Source: Mycoemilia scoparia (taxonomy: Eukaryota > Kickxellomycota > Kickxellomycetes > Kickxellales > Kickxellaceae). From it: DNA of 25,118 bases. The stretch covers positions 58,814-83,931 of the forward strand of contig JANBPU010000059.1 in the NCBI GenBank assembly GCA_027575805.1. Direction: 5' to 3'. Below the pieces are notes generated by a model. The model searched no databases, was not told where the DNA came from, and was given only the letters and a program-made list of their open reading frames with translations. Every line of letters starts with the position of its first letter. Position 1 is the first letter of the stretch. Shown piece by piece: positions 1-10,009 of this stretch. Both the position numbers and the translations under genes were made by a program.

Positions 1-30
1 GTAAAAAACACAAACCACAGCTTTTTAGAA

Positions 31-220
31 TTGATATTTATAAATTCTAAAAAGCTGTGGTTTGTGTTTTTTTCATACCAATAAAATTTAAAGCTCCACA
101 GCATTTCTTTGCAATAATTATTACATTCCAACACTTTGTATGAAATGAATGTGTTATCTTTCCGTTTTGTTGGTATGTAAAAAACACAAACCACAGCTTT
201 TTAGAATTTATAAATATCAA
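31..220. mobile_element. 190-bp fold-back MITE with 51-bp terminal inverted repeats
   Basis: Positions 31-81 are the reverse complement of 170-220 over 51 bp with one mismatch (73 against 178). The outermost 42 bp (31-72 against 179-220) match perfectly. The 88-bp core has no convincing reading frame. Positions 3-32 are a further direct copy of the 179-208 arm, so 3-72 also forms a tight hairpin, and another partial copy probably lies to the left of the window. The near-perfect arms suggest recent activity or gene conversion. No target-site duplication can be defined because the left edge meets the extra arm. It lies about 315 bp downstream of the RRP36 stop codon. Confidence 0.75.
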
Positions 221-535
221 TTCGTTAAAAATACGTTCTGGAACATTGGTAGCTATGAAACAAAGGGATACAGACATTTGTTTTGACCTTCTCTGAATCT
301 CTCAAATTAATCGATGAGGTTAAAAGATCATCCGCCCATCTAAGCAAAATTGGTCAATTTCATACAAAATAAACTTTGGCCAACTTCGTATACACAGACA
401 GATCAAAATGAGTCTATTATAATAATAAGCAGCCATAATAAAAAGGCACAAACAGCAGTGAAAATGACGATAATTGCGATATAGTGACCAGAAGAACCAA
501 GCTTTGCATTAAGTAGTATAGCAAATCTATTACTA

Positions 536-2143
536 TTATTGTCGTTCCGAAGCTTGGTGCCTTTTGTATGGCATATGTCGGTGCTCCTTGGCAGCATTGT
601 GTTTTCGGCGCTTTTCAAGAAGATTATCCAATTTCTTTGAATCCTTGATTTTGGCAAACTTCTCTGCCAACTCAATTTCTTTGAGTGTAGCTATTATTAA
701 TTGATACAGATAATAATTGTTTTATTTGCCAAATATATCATTCACAAATATTTATATACAACTCAAACCAAGCATTTTTGAGTATACCATCACATAAAAA
801 TGCAATGCTGAGCAATATGTTGCTATTGTTATTATTATTATAGTACTTACACTTTTTGAGGAAATATGGCTTCTTTCCCATTTTCGTCAACTCCATTTCC
901 TTCTTCTTGTGTTTCCTTTCCAACTCCTTGCGATGGTCTTTTTGTTTCTTTGCTTGGTTCCTTGATTCCTATTGGTGTAATTATTGCAAAGCAATTATTA
1001 TTATGATGATGATGGTGGTGTATTAGTTTAGAACTATATAGTGACGATTGTTTGTGGTTAACTTACCATTTGGTTTATAACTTTTTCAAGCCTTTGTGCT
1101 TCGTTGGGATTAGATTTTCTTGCTTTACTCAGGCTATCCTTTAACATGTTCATTTCTGAATCTTGGTAATCTTTTATAAATGAATAAGATTTCGAAAACA
1201 AGTCTTCGTTAAAGCTTCCTGATAATGCATCAAATCTGGGATCTCTTGAAACCTTTAGTAATAAATCATAGCGCCGTATTTAGTATATTCATCAATGGTT
1301 AGATATTTTCAAGTTCGATTGATGTGTAGTTTTACCTTTTTGGCTTGGACTATATTTCTGTATCTACCAACTGGTTTACGAGCCGATTCTACGGTTGGTC
1401 TAAATGTATTATATACACAGATGTTGTTCCAAACTACTAACCTGGTGCATAATGGTTGATATACCTTGTCATACGTACTGTTTCTTTGATGATTTTTTCT
1501 TTAGATCCTTTAGTTTTGGTCTTGTATCTTTTGAATCAAACTTTTTGGAGGTAGGGGTTTTTTCTTTATCTGATCCCGGTTTCTTGTTGATCACATCATT
1601 GAATTTTTTATAACCAACTTTGTTTTGAATCTCTAGTAGCTTTTCAAATGGAATCTCAGCAAGCTCTATTCAAAGTAGAGGAATATGGTGTTGGCATTTA
1701 CGCTTGATGATTAGAGCATTAAGATTAGCATTTAAGACATATTGGTAAGGGTCGTTGTAATTACTTACCTTCTTTTAGTGCATCCTGGATTTAAATTCAT
1801 ATAGCAAAAAAAGTTAGCATTGTTAGATATTGCTCTATTAGCATACATATATTTTCAGCTTCTGAATAATATGGTTGAATATATATATGTTTACCATGGT
1901 TTCGTTATTATCCGATTCGTCATCAGAATATCCCTGTTCAGACCCACTAATCCCTTCATGGTTATCGCTATAGTATTCCTTTATAGTTGGAAATGAATTC
2001 GAAATGAATGTGGAGTCTTTTGGACAAATTTCAACATACTTTTACAAATTCAGATATAAGTGTTTATTTACCTCTGAGTGATCGCCCTCCTCGCTTTCGC
2101 TATAGATTTCTGTTTTCTTGGCTTTTCTCGTAAAGCTCTTCAT
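536..2143 (-). CDS. RRP36: rRNA biogenesis protein RRP36
   Basis: This is the RRP36 family nucleolar factor of the SSU processome, needed for early pre-rRNA cleavages that yield 18S rRNA. I read eight exons: 2143-2072, 2038-1895, 1784-1769, 1665-1479, 1399-1336, 1252-1067, 968-851 and 690-536. They join in frame to 313 residues, close to the family's usual size. The acidic N-terminus is followed by a conserved segment (EIPFEKLLEIQNKVG), then ARKPVGRYR, the hallmark SRDPRFDALSG with SYSFI, and a very basic coiled C-terminus with KMGKKPYFLKK and KLDNLLEKRRKHNAAKEHR. All introns are GT-AG. Two are unusual: intron 1 is only 33 bp, and exon 3 is a 16-nt microexon needed to keep the frame. The start is the only ATG preceding exon 1 in frame. 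Family assignment is firm; the first two splice choices are less certain. Confidence 0.88.
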
Positions 2144-2582
2144 AATGGTTTAGAGTATTTTTTCTTTATGAACCAAAAAACAAATTTCAATTTGGAGAAT
2201 AATAAAAAGTTTCTGAGACAGCCTTGTTGCGTGTGTGTGCGACCATTTTTAATTTTTTAACAGTGGGAGATTTTAAAGGTCAATGCATGGTGATTACAAG
2301 TCAATGATCAAATCGCTGGAAACAAACCAGATCTTCAAATGTTACAATGGTATATTTCAGCTGTTTGTGACATTCATGTGGCAGTAGGCCAGATTTTATA
2401 CGGCGACTGATCTCCGATGGATTCACATTCATGTGTGCTAAGCTTCTTGCTTTCTTTTACTTATTTCACTCATCGCCTACTCTATGATATCTTTTCTTGT
2501 ATAAATAGCTGTTTCGCGTCTGTTATCGATCATTTGCACCTCCTACCACACACCACTTATAATCACAATAGCACATATATAA
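2144..2582. promoter_or_regulatory. Divergent RRP36/PEX7 promoter region with a TATA box
   Basis: This 439-bp gap separates two divergent genes. A good TATA-like element (TATAAATAG, 2500-2508) lies about 75 bp upstream of the PEX7 start. On the RRP36 side there is a GT/CA-rich stretch near 2227-2245 but no clear TATA box. I saw no open frame worth calling. Confidence 0.45.
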
Positions 2583-3813
2583 ATGATTCACCAGTATCGA
2601 ACGCAAAAATTCAAGGGATACTCTGTCAAGTTTAGTCCCTTCAAGCCTGATCTTCTGGCATGTGCAGGCGCTGCCAATTTTGGTTTAGTTGGAAACGGCA
2701 GATTGACAGTTCTCGGCTTTAATCCTAATGCTCCTGAGCTGTCCCCAATAAGAATGTAAGCTTCCAAAACAATTATAATTGTCCTCGCTTGGGTTATTAA
2801 TATACATGGCTGCTGTTTATTAACTTTTGGGTATACCCACAATTTAAAGGTACGATACCCAAGATGGACTATTTGATGTGTGCTGGAGTGAAAGGCATGA
2901 GAATCAGCTGGTCACTGGATCGGGAGATGGCTCTATAGCACTTTGGGATATCACAATACCAGTAAGTGCCAAAGAAATGTCGCTTGAAAATCGCCATAGC
3001 AATTATAGCTTATTTAATGGCCTACATGTCTTTGTAGGACTATCCTGTCAAAAAATGGAGAGAACATAGCCGTGAAATAATGGGAATCGAATGGAATTAT
3101 GTTTCGAAAGACACATTTTTATCAGCATCATGGGATCGTACAATCAAATTGGTAAGCCTGCCTGTATATTTAAACACATAGGCTGCAAAATTGAACAACT
3201 ACCAAAAAAAATATAGCATCTATAACCAATTCTTCATTCTCCTGGTTTTCGAATATAGTGGAGACCAGATGCCCCCCAGTCACTAATGACATTTGCTGGG
3301 CACAGCGGCTGCGTATACACAGCTGCATGGTGTCCCCACCAAAACACCACGTTTGCATCATGCTCAGAAGACAGAACTATCAAGATTTGGTCACTCAACA
3401 ATCCACAAAGCCCGGTTGGCACCATTCAAGGCCACTCTAACCAAGTTCTTTCTTTGGATTGGAACAAATATATTCCTAACCAAATCGCCACAACATCATC
3501 AGACAAGACCATCAAAGTGTGGGATATTCGAAACCCAAAACATGCAGTTACAGTCCTGGGGCCTTTCGAATTTGCTATGCGCAGGTGCAAGTTTTCGCCA
3601 CACCACCCAAATATCATTGCTGCTGGTGGGTATGACATGGCATCTAGTGTCTGGGACTTGTCTAAAGGCAGAGTCGTATATCTCCATGATCCGCATTGTG
3701 AGTTTGTTCATGGTTTAGATTGGTCACTTTTCACTCCCAATGTTATGACTACTTGTGCATGGGATGAAATGGTACATGTCTTTAATGTCCCATTGCCACT
3801 ACAGTTAAAGTAG
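2583..3813 (+). CDS. PEX7: Peroxisomal targeting signal 2 receptor PEX7 (WD40 protein)
   Basis: PEX7 binds the N-terminal PTS2 signal of matrix enzymes in the cytosol and, with a co-receptor, carries them to the peroxisome. The exons are 2583-2755, 2850-2961, 3038-3151 and 3259-3813, joined by GT-AG introns of 94, 76 and 107 bp to give 317 residues, the usual PEX7 length. The N-terminus has the family signature KGYSVKFSPF...AANFGLVGNGRL. WD40 blades follow, with WDIT, SASWDRTIKLW, SCSEDRTIKIW, SSDKTIKVWDIRNP, GYDMASSVWDL and CAWDEMVHVF at the blade ends. The C-terminus is complete. It is divergent from RRP36 and 365 bp upstream of UTP18. There is nothing to suggest decay. Confidence 0.95.
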
Positions 3814-4178
3814 ACAGCTGTTATTTTTCATTATAGCTTATCATTGTCTTTTCTATCAATTTTTTAAAGTGTACAACCATCATCCAATTTTTAAACTTTT
3901 GGCTGCTTATTGATTTAGAGTATGATTAATCTGATTATTTAATTCCTCTGTGCTAAAAAATAATTTTTCCTGATCCATTATTTTTTCATTATTGGCAACA
4001 ATGCTATTGCTCTAGTCAGGACGTTGGCTCTATCCGAGGCTTCTTGAATTAGTTTTTGTCTTCTTTTGTTCATTATACTTGATTTTTCGTATACACATTG
4101 CACTATTATTATTATTATTATTACTTCTACAGCTTCAACAACATCTATTAATAAAAAGGACAAAAACATTATACAAAA
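3814..4178. repeat. PEX7-UTP18 intergenic gap with a trinucleotide microsatellite
   Basis: This AT-rich spacer between two same-strand genes contains about seven units of an ATT/TTA repeat at 4103-4123, some 55 bp upstream of the UTP18 start. I saw no other feature. The repeat may place a poly-A/T-type nucleosome-poor promoter element, but that is inference. Confidence 0.5.
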
Positions 4179-6136
4179 ATGTCCTCCACAGATATTAAAC
4201 AGCGTAAACGCCAACTTGAAGAGCCTTCTGATAATGATGCAAAACCACAGCTTGTAACTGGTCCCAAAAAATCCAAAAAGAAAAAGAGCTCAGCACACAA
4301 AGTTGCTCCGAAAACCACCGATGAGCTTGAACTCGAGAACCTAGTGTTTGGCGGTGGTGATGATGAAAATATCGCTCAGGGTATTTTTGAGAGTGCAGGT
4401 CATGAATTAGAAATGTCTAGCATACTACAGGATAAGGTCAAAAACGACGATGTGGGAGGTGGTGAAAAGGAAGTAAAATTTTCTGGTGACGAAGGAGAAG
4501 GCGACGTTATGTTTTTCGAAGATACTGGCGCAAATGAGGATCAGTTCGGTCTAACTTCAGACATTATTATTGAAGCGTCTAAAGTACAAAACAGTAAAAA
4601 GAAGTCAAAGGCAAAGAAGAAGAGTAAGACAAGACACATTTGTAAAAATTGTCTATTTGTTTGATTATTATGCTTGGCTTTGTTGTGTATATTTTGCTAA
4701 CGTGTTTGAGCGTGTGGTATACATAGAAGATGTGGCACAGAAATCAGCATGGAAAGACGAAGATGATAAGAATATCGAGATATCTGTAATGTCGAACACT
4801 AGAACAAAGAAGCTGCGTCAAGAAGAAGGCGAAGATGTTCTTACTGGCGAGGAGTATGAGAACCGACTTCGTAAACAGTAAGTACATTAAAAACCAATAA
4901 TCTTCATCTGAATGAGGTAGAAATTTATATGAATATATAAATTGACCAAACCTGTATTATTTGGATTTTAGGTTTGAAAAGATCAACCCTGTACCTGCTT
5001 GGGCTATCAAAAAGGATGCTAAAAAATCAAAGGCCGATTCTGGTGATGATAGCGATGAAGAGTTAGAAGCCCCTGACGAAGAAGCCATAGAATCTATTGA
5101 TCTTTCGTTTTTCAAGAGCAACAAGAGTCTCATCGAATCGAACAAATCCGAAATATCTGCTGGTGAGATTGACATATCCCGCCTAAAGAATGCTAACCAA
5201 ATGGCACCTTCCAAATCAGTTGTACAGAAGCTCCAGTTCCATCCAACCTCCAATGCAATGATCACTGCTGGTCTCGACAAAACTCTTCGGATATTTGAAA
5301 TTGATGGCAAAACCAACCAAAAAGTTCAGTCCATATACTTTAAAGACATGCCAATCTACAACGCCCAGTTCATAAATAATGGTGATGAGGTAATTGCCAC
5401 TGGACGCCGCTCATATTTTTACACAGTAAATATCCAAAAGGGCACAACCGACAGAATTAATGGCATTCTCGGCCGCAGTGACAAATCCCTCGAAAGGTTC
5501 CAAGCTTCACCTGACGGAAAAACAATCGCTTTCCCATCAAATTCTGGCCAGATTGTACTTGTATCTGGTAAAACAAAACAATGGATGAGCACGATCCAAA
5601 TGAACGGAACTGTCAAGGACGTAGCTTGGAGCCAAGATGGAAACAGCCTCTGGAGTATTGGCATGGACTCCGAAATCTACATGTGGGATATTCGAAAAAG
5701 CTCCGAATGTGTACACAGATGGAAAGACCAAGAGATGTTCAAACCGACCTGCATAGCTGCTTCACCAAACCTAAATTACTTTGCATGCGGTGACTATTCC
5801 GGCATTGTCAACATTTACAACAATTCCTTTATGAACATTCAGGGTAAAAGTAAACCCAAGCCCATAAAATCCATAACAAATTTGACTACTCCAATCTCTG
5901 AGCTCATGTTTAATCATGATTCGCAGGTACTTGGAATGTTTAGTCGTAACAAAAAGGATCAATTCAAATTGGTCCACCTGCCTACTTGTACAGTATTTTC
6001 GAACTGGCCTACTCAATATACTCCCCTTGGTTATGTCCAAACCTTTGATTTTTCACCAAATAGTGGGTTCGTGGCTATTGGAAACGATAAAGGAAAGGTT
6101 TTGCTTTATCGCTTGAAACACTTTACCAACTACTAG
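4179..6136 (+). CDS. UTP18: U3 snoRNP-associated protein UTP18 (SSU processome WD40 protein)
   Basis: UTP18 is a UtpB-complex subunit that builds the SSU processome on nascent pre-rRNA; its N-terminal tail recruits the exosome-linked Mtr4 helicase in yeast. The exons are 4179-4623, 4727-4877 and 4972-6136, with GT-AG introns of 103 and 94 bp, giving 586 residues. The N-terminal ~180 residues are disordered, alternating Lys-rich and Asp/Glu-rich tracts. Then come the family blocks SAWKDEDD, TRTKKLRQ, LTGEEYENRLRKQFEKINPVPAWA and a C-terminal WD40 propeller with blade ends such as GLDKTLRIFEIDG, GRRSYFYT, GMDSEIYMWDIR and GDYSGIVNIYN. I did not find a clear arch-interacting (LFVD-like) motif in the tail. 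The first ATG has an A-rich context. The frame is intact. Confidence 0.94.
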
Positions 6137-6240
6137 ATATATGTTGATCTTTTATAAAAATTTTGACATTGTGGTATGAATGAATAATTATATAATAAAG
6201 ATAAAACTCTATTGAAATCATTTAACAAATCGGTAATGTA

Positions 6241-6362
6241 ATATGGATCATAATTTTTGAAGGGTGAATTTTGAGAACCAATAATTATAGGGGCAATCAC
6301 AGCCAAATGGATGTCCAGTTTTACTAATAAACTTTTACCCTTCAAAAATTATTATGCATATA
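6241..6362. mobile_element. MITE family A, copy 1 (~122 bp)
   Basis: The copy is bounded by ATAT at both ends, with inverted ends built on TAATTTTTGAAGGGT and ACCCTTCAAAAATTA. The core carries the family tag CAGCCAAATGGATGTCC, found again in opposite orientation at 10274-10393 and 24418-24539. There is no coding capacity. It lies about 105 bp downstream of the UTP18 stop codon. Confidence 0.85.
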
Positions 6363-6475
6363 TACAAGACAGTTATTATTAAGACCCATAACTTAGTATA
6401 GTTTACTTATTTTAGTAATATTCTAGTTAGTTAAAATAAAAAATAACAGATTTTTATTATGTATATATATTTTAG

Positions 6476-7919
6476 GGACAGTCTCTTTGGTAACCCTATT
6501 AGCCCCTGGCTTTAGATGTATCAGTTGTATAAGGGCCCTAGTGTCTGCACCTCCCATAGGGGGGGGGGAGTATATACTTCTACTGTATCCTTTGCAGGAT
6601 TAATAAGTACATGTAAAGCCAAAGATTTTTGGTACTTTGACTTATGTGCTTTTGAACCTAGGGTATCATTGGTTATAGTGGCCTTAGATAGCTTGCCAGT
6701 TTGAGGCTTTCAGGTAACACCACTTACACTGGGGGTAGTTTTTGGTGCAAGACCTCCTACTATAGGGGCAGCTAGTAGGATTACACTTGGTGGCAAGGTA
6801 GAGTCTATGGTCAGTGCTATACTAAGTCCTGGCAGAGTTGTGGGAGCCACAGATAGGGTTGGGCTAGATAGAGAGGAGCCCTCAGAGTCTGACACACACA
6901 TTGTGTCACCTTCCACAGGGACCAAGACTTCAATCTTGTCCTAAGGTATTTCCATAGGGGCAGCCAGAGTCAGGGTATCATTATCGACAGGCTGCACAGG
7001 TAATTCAGTGGTTTCAACGAGGGTTGGGCAGCTACAGTCATCACTCAGGGCTGAGACAGAACCACAATAACGACAGAAGGAGTGATCAAGCATTTGGAGG
7101 ATTCCAAAGGCTCCCTTGATACCATGGAAGTGGAGCTCCTTGGGGATAGCTATGTCTGCAGACTTCAGCTAGAAGAGGGCTGTCCAGTGACCAAACCAAG
7201 CTCCAGTAGTAATAAGGGCCTTTTTCAGGTAGCTAACCTTTCCGTGGAGATGAAGAGCAGTACTAATACAGTGTTTGCCAATTGCAAGGGGGAGATCATT
7301 CAGGATCAGCAGAAAGATGGGTCCATTAGTGGAAGACCATGGATAATTGGTATCCTGGACAGTAAGGACTGACTGGAGGAGACATTCTGTATTAGAAAGC
7401 AAAGACATTACAACACTGACAGAGTTAGGGTATCTCTTCATTCTAAAGATGTGCTTCATAAAATGCCTCTCAACCTGCTAGAATGAGTAGTCTCTCTTGT
7501 TGAAGAGGTCGAGGGTAAGAGCAATGTGCTCAATTACCATGGAGATGCAGTCATCCATTGAGGCCAGCAGTGCAACTGTCAATTCTGGGAGGACAAAGGT
7601 CAGGCACTTTGCCTGTTCATTCTGGATCAAATCACTGGTAGAGAGAGGCTTAGCACCCTTAGGGCTGGTACCTTTAGAAGCAGGTACATGGCCTAGGGCA
7701 GTAGCAACTCTGGCATAAGAAGCCACTAGTTGAAAGAAATTCAGAAAATAAGTGTTAAAATAGGGGAGTTATGGGTTGTGAAATGGAATTTGGGAAATCA
7801 AGAGATTTGAAGATCAAATTATGGGAAAAATTTGATGGGAAAGGGCAAAAGTTTTCTAAACTTAAAAATTATAAGTATAAAAAACAAATATGGAAGGGAG
7901 ATGCCTGGCTAGCTTTAAT
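6476..7919 (-). mobile_element. Retroelement fragment (5' UTR plus gag-like ORF), copy 1
   Basis: Reading on the minus strand, 7897 to about 7590 matches 24717 to about 25023 of the plus strand: a ~170-bp leader followed by the start of the same ORF. Upstream, 7919-7903 retains a degenerate tRNA-Lys 5' end, matching the intact tRNA that abuts copy 2. Downstream the gag-like frame runs to roughly 6500, ending near a run of ten G (6559-6568). No reverse transcriptase follows, because the sequence after 6476 is plain AT-rich DNA. The copy is therefore missing its 3' half. The 3' limit is approximate. Confidence 0.7.
6710..7726 (-). pseudogene. Decayed gag/ORF1-like protein of a retroelement
   Basis: One reading frame stays open for 339 codons apart from three internal TAG stops (7480-7478, 7171-7169, 6943-6941) and ends at a TGA at 6712-6710; no frameshift is evident. 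The start codon is GTG where the sister copy at 24890 has ATG. The N-terminus (MASYARV..., Lys/Ala/Pro-rich) matches copy 2. Near residue 220 a segment reading HSFCRYCG...DDCSCP resembles a degraded zinc knuckle, as in gag or non-LTR ORF1 proteins. The remainder is Ser/Thr/Pro-rich. Retroelement identity rests on repetition, the zinc-knuckle-like motif and the loss of coding capacity; no polymerase domain is present to name the superfamily. Confidence 0.6.
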
Positions 7920-8005
7920 CTGTATTTATTTTACTTGAGCTGATGACAACACCTAGCTCTAGCATCAAAAGAAGTTATAAAGTATAAAAATAAAATATAT
8001 GGAGC

Positions 8006-8469
8006 AAATTTAGTATAGGTCTGCTATTTCAAACCCATAATAATTATTATGGGTTTACTATTTTAAAATAGTAAAATAATAACTTAAAGCACCATTATAA
8101 GATCTTTAGAGCTTTAACAGAGACAAAAATGGTCAGAGGTTAGGGTAAGGGTTAGAAGGGTTTGGGGTTGGGTATAGATTATATTATTAGATAGTTAAAC
8201 TATAACTCTAATTGACTTAGAACTATATAATAATACAAATTTAGCTTCTAATACTTTACTATTAACCCTACCTAACCTCTAATCTTTAATTACTAAATAC
8301 CCTAACCTATGTAATATTGAGTTAATTACTATTATTTTATAATAGTAATTATAAAAGACTTAGAAACTAGTAGTAAAATTGAATATAAAACTATCTATTA
8401 TGGGTCACTAGAGATAAAAATCTAGTAATAATAATTATGGGTTTAAAATAGCAGACCTATACTAAATTT
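8006..8469. mobile_element. 464-bp TIR element with telomere-like G-rich tracts
   Basis: The ends are inverted: AAATTTAGTATAGGTCTGCT at the left is repeated as its complement at the right, and the match continues through TATTT(C/T)AAACCCATAAT to about 42 bp. The palindromic AAATTT may be or include the target duplication. The interior is AT-rich, with short palindromes near 8037-8075 and 8322-8355, and tracts of TTAGGG-like units at 8137-8170 and, in complement, at 8263-8312. There is no ORF. It interrupts the MULE pseudogene after the second catalytic aspartate. Confidence 0.7.
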
Positions 8470-9951
8470 CAGCCTCACATTTTTGCTTAGATGAAACAGG
8501 CAGTTGGTCTCGTATGAGGTTGGGAGCACTTCATGTTGGGCTGCACGAAGTCCCTTTTCACGGTCATGCATCATGACAATGCTACTATGTAATATACTAG
8601 GGGTTGCTTCTGCAAGGAGCTTAAAGAACCATACCCAATTATCTTTATCCTCAATAGGACAAAGAGAGAAAGCTAATGGCAACATCTGGCCACACCCATC
8701 AGGCACGCTTGCAGACAGAATGACACTACCTGTGTTGTGGCAGCTGTGGCAGCCATCAATCACTATAATATCTCAACAATATATAAACAAACTACTTAGT
8801 CCTGCTGGACAAAGGAATGCTCGTTTGTGTTGGGCCGTAGCCCACATGGTCTGCCCTGAATGATCCCAGATGGGATTATTTCGTCCTGAACGATTCAGGA
8901 TCGCCCTGAACAACTTTCAGTTGATCAGAGTGATTCTGAATCAATCATGATTATAAGCTGAGGATTGCATTCCTCATTTACCTTTTATTAGTTTAGTTTA
9001 GTTCAATGAAGAGTTTTTGCTATCTTCATTACCTTTTATAGAATCATACTTTTATTTATTCAGAAATAAAGTTGTGGTTGAAAGGATTTGAAGAGTTATA
9101 GTAAAACCTTATTGTTTGCCATTTAAGTTTCATTCTTTCCTGTCCATTGTCATCCAGGACGATTCCCTGTTACTATCTCTATTAACCTCCCCTTTCCCCA
9201 TTCAGAGTCATCCTGAACGACATTTCTATTCTGCTATCCACGCACCCTTGTGCTTTTCCTTTATTCCCGTTCTGAACAATTTTGAACCATTCTGAATGAA
9301 AGTCTTTCAGTAACAACTTCCCAGAACAGTTGAGGTTCGTCCCGGATGACCCTGGTCTGTCAGTTTGAACATGTCTTTGTCAGACTCAAATGCAACTTTT
9401 GATCCTGGGTTAACCTCAGCAAATTTGTTTAAATAGGCAGAAAGAAGACCATACGAAATTCTGTCTGCTGGATGAATCTCTGACTGCACTGCCATAACTG
9501 CTCGTTGCAATGCATGAGAATTAGCTAGCAAAGGGTAGTTGCCCCTCCTTAATGTTTCAGAAATATTTTTGGCAGACACAGTACCATGGTCATTTCCTTT
9601 TGCAATATCTAGTGCTACAACTTTAAGCATTCCACTGGCAATATGGTCTGGGGCACTGCACTCTTGATTGTGGTCAAGGTTAGCCTTTGTTATATAGACA
9701 TTTCTATCTTTATGCAGACGGGCTGAGATGCCAAAGTTACAAGGAGACCCAGTATCCATAGCAGATGCACAGACTATGTAGGTATATTGTCGACTACACT
9801 TATGCCTGAGGTTCTTAGGTGAAGTTAAATGATATTTATATACCTCATTACAAAATTTCTCCATATACTTGAAAGAGGCTCCAACCTTAAATATTGAACT
9901 ATATGACATATTAGTATTTTTGTTGGAGACTAGTAAAGATAAAAATAGCAT
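8470..9951 (-). pseudogene. MULE (Mutator-like) transposase, interrupted pseudogene
   Basis: The N-terminal part (9951-9354; a likely start is the ATG at 9909) shows the family layout: KVGASFKYMEKF, a FAR1/FLYWCH-like region with Cys and His (VCAS, CNFGISARLH, NLDHNQEC), then a helical segment ending SYGLLSAYLNKFAEVNPGS. The catalytic part (about 8835-8470) has RAFLCPAGL, VIDGCHSCH with the first DDE aspartate, WVWFFKLL and MMHDREKGL with the second aspartate, and CLFHLSKNVR. A 499-bp insertion splits the two parts. After its removal they are still out of frame. A TGA sits just upstream of DIIVIDGC where an Arg codon is expected, and the region carrying the third acidic residue is lost at the TIR element. 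It cannot make active transposase. Confidence 0.82.
8854..9352. mobile_element. 499-bp insertion inside the MULE, possibly a solo LTR
   Basis: The insertion is flanked by identical TGGTCTG copies at 8847-8853 and 9353-9359. If the true duplication is the 5-bp TGGTC, the insert begins with TG on the plus strand, as LTRs do, but the other end is not a clean CA. Internally it is full of short units such as CCTGAACGATTCAGG (8885-8899) and ATTCTGAA, and its two ends resemble each other in direct orientation. There is no ORF. An LTR origin is likely but not proven. Confidence 0.55.
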
Positions 9952-10009
9952 CAAATAAATTCATTAAGCATAAATGTAAATAAATCCTCATGTATGTTAT
10001 ATCATCAAA

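Noticed and set aside
3293..3718. Second long plus-strand frame inside PEX7 exon 4
   Set aside because: It is a shifted-frame shadow of the clearly conserved WD40 coding frame.
6381..6475. Possible second copy of the 464-bp element's end (CTTAGTATAG near GACCCATAA)
   Set aside because: The match is only about 10 bp in AT-rich sequence and in the wrong arrangement.
8443..9951. Reassigned stop codons (TAG/TGA read through) in the transposon ORFs
   Set aside because: Host genes here end with ordinary TAG and TAA stops (PEX7, UTP18, ENP2), and the transposon stops fit mutational decay.
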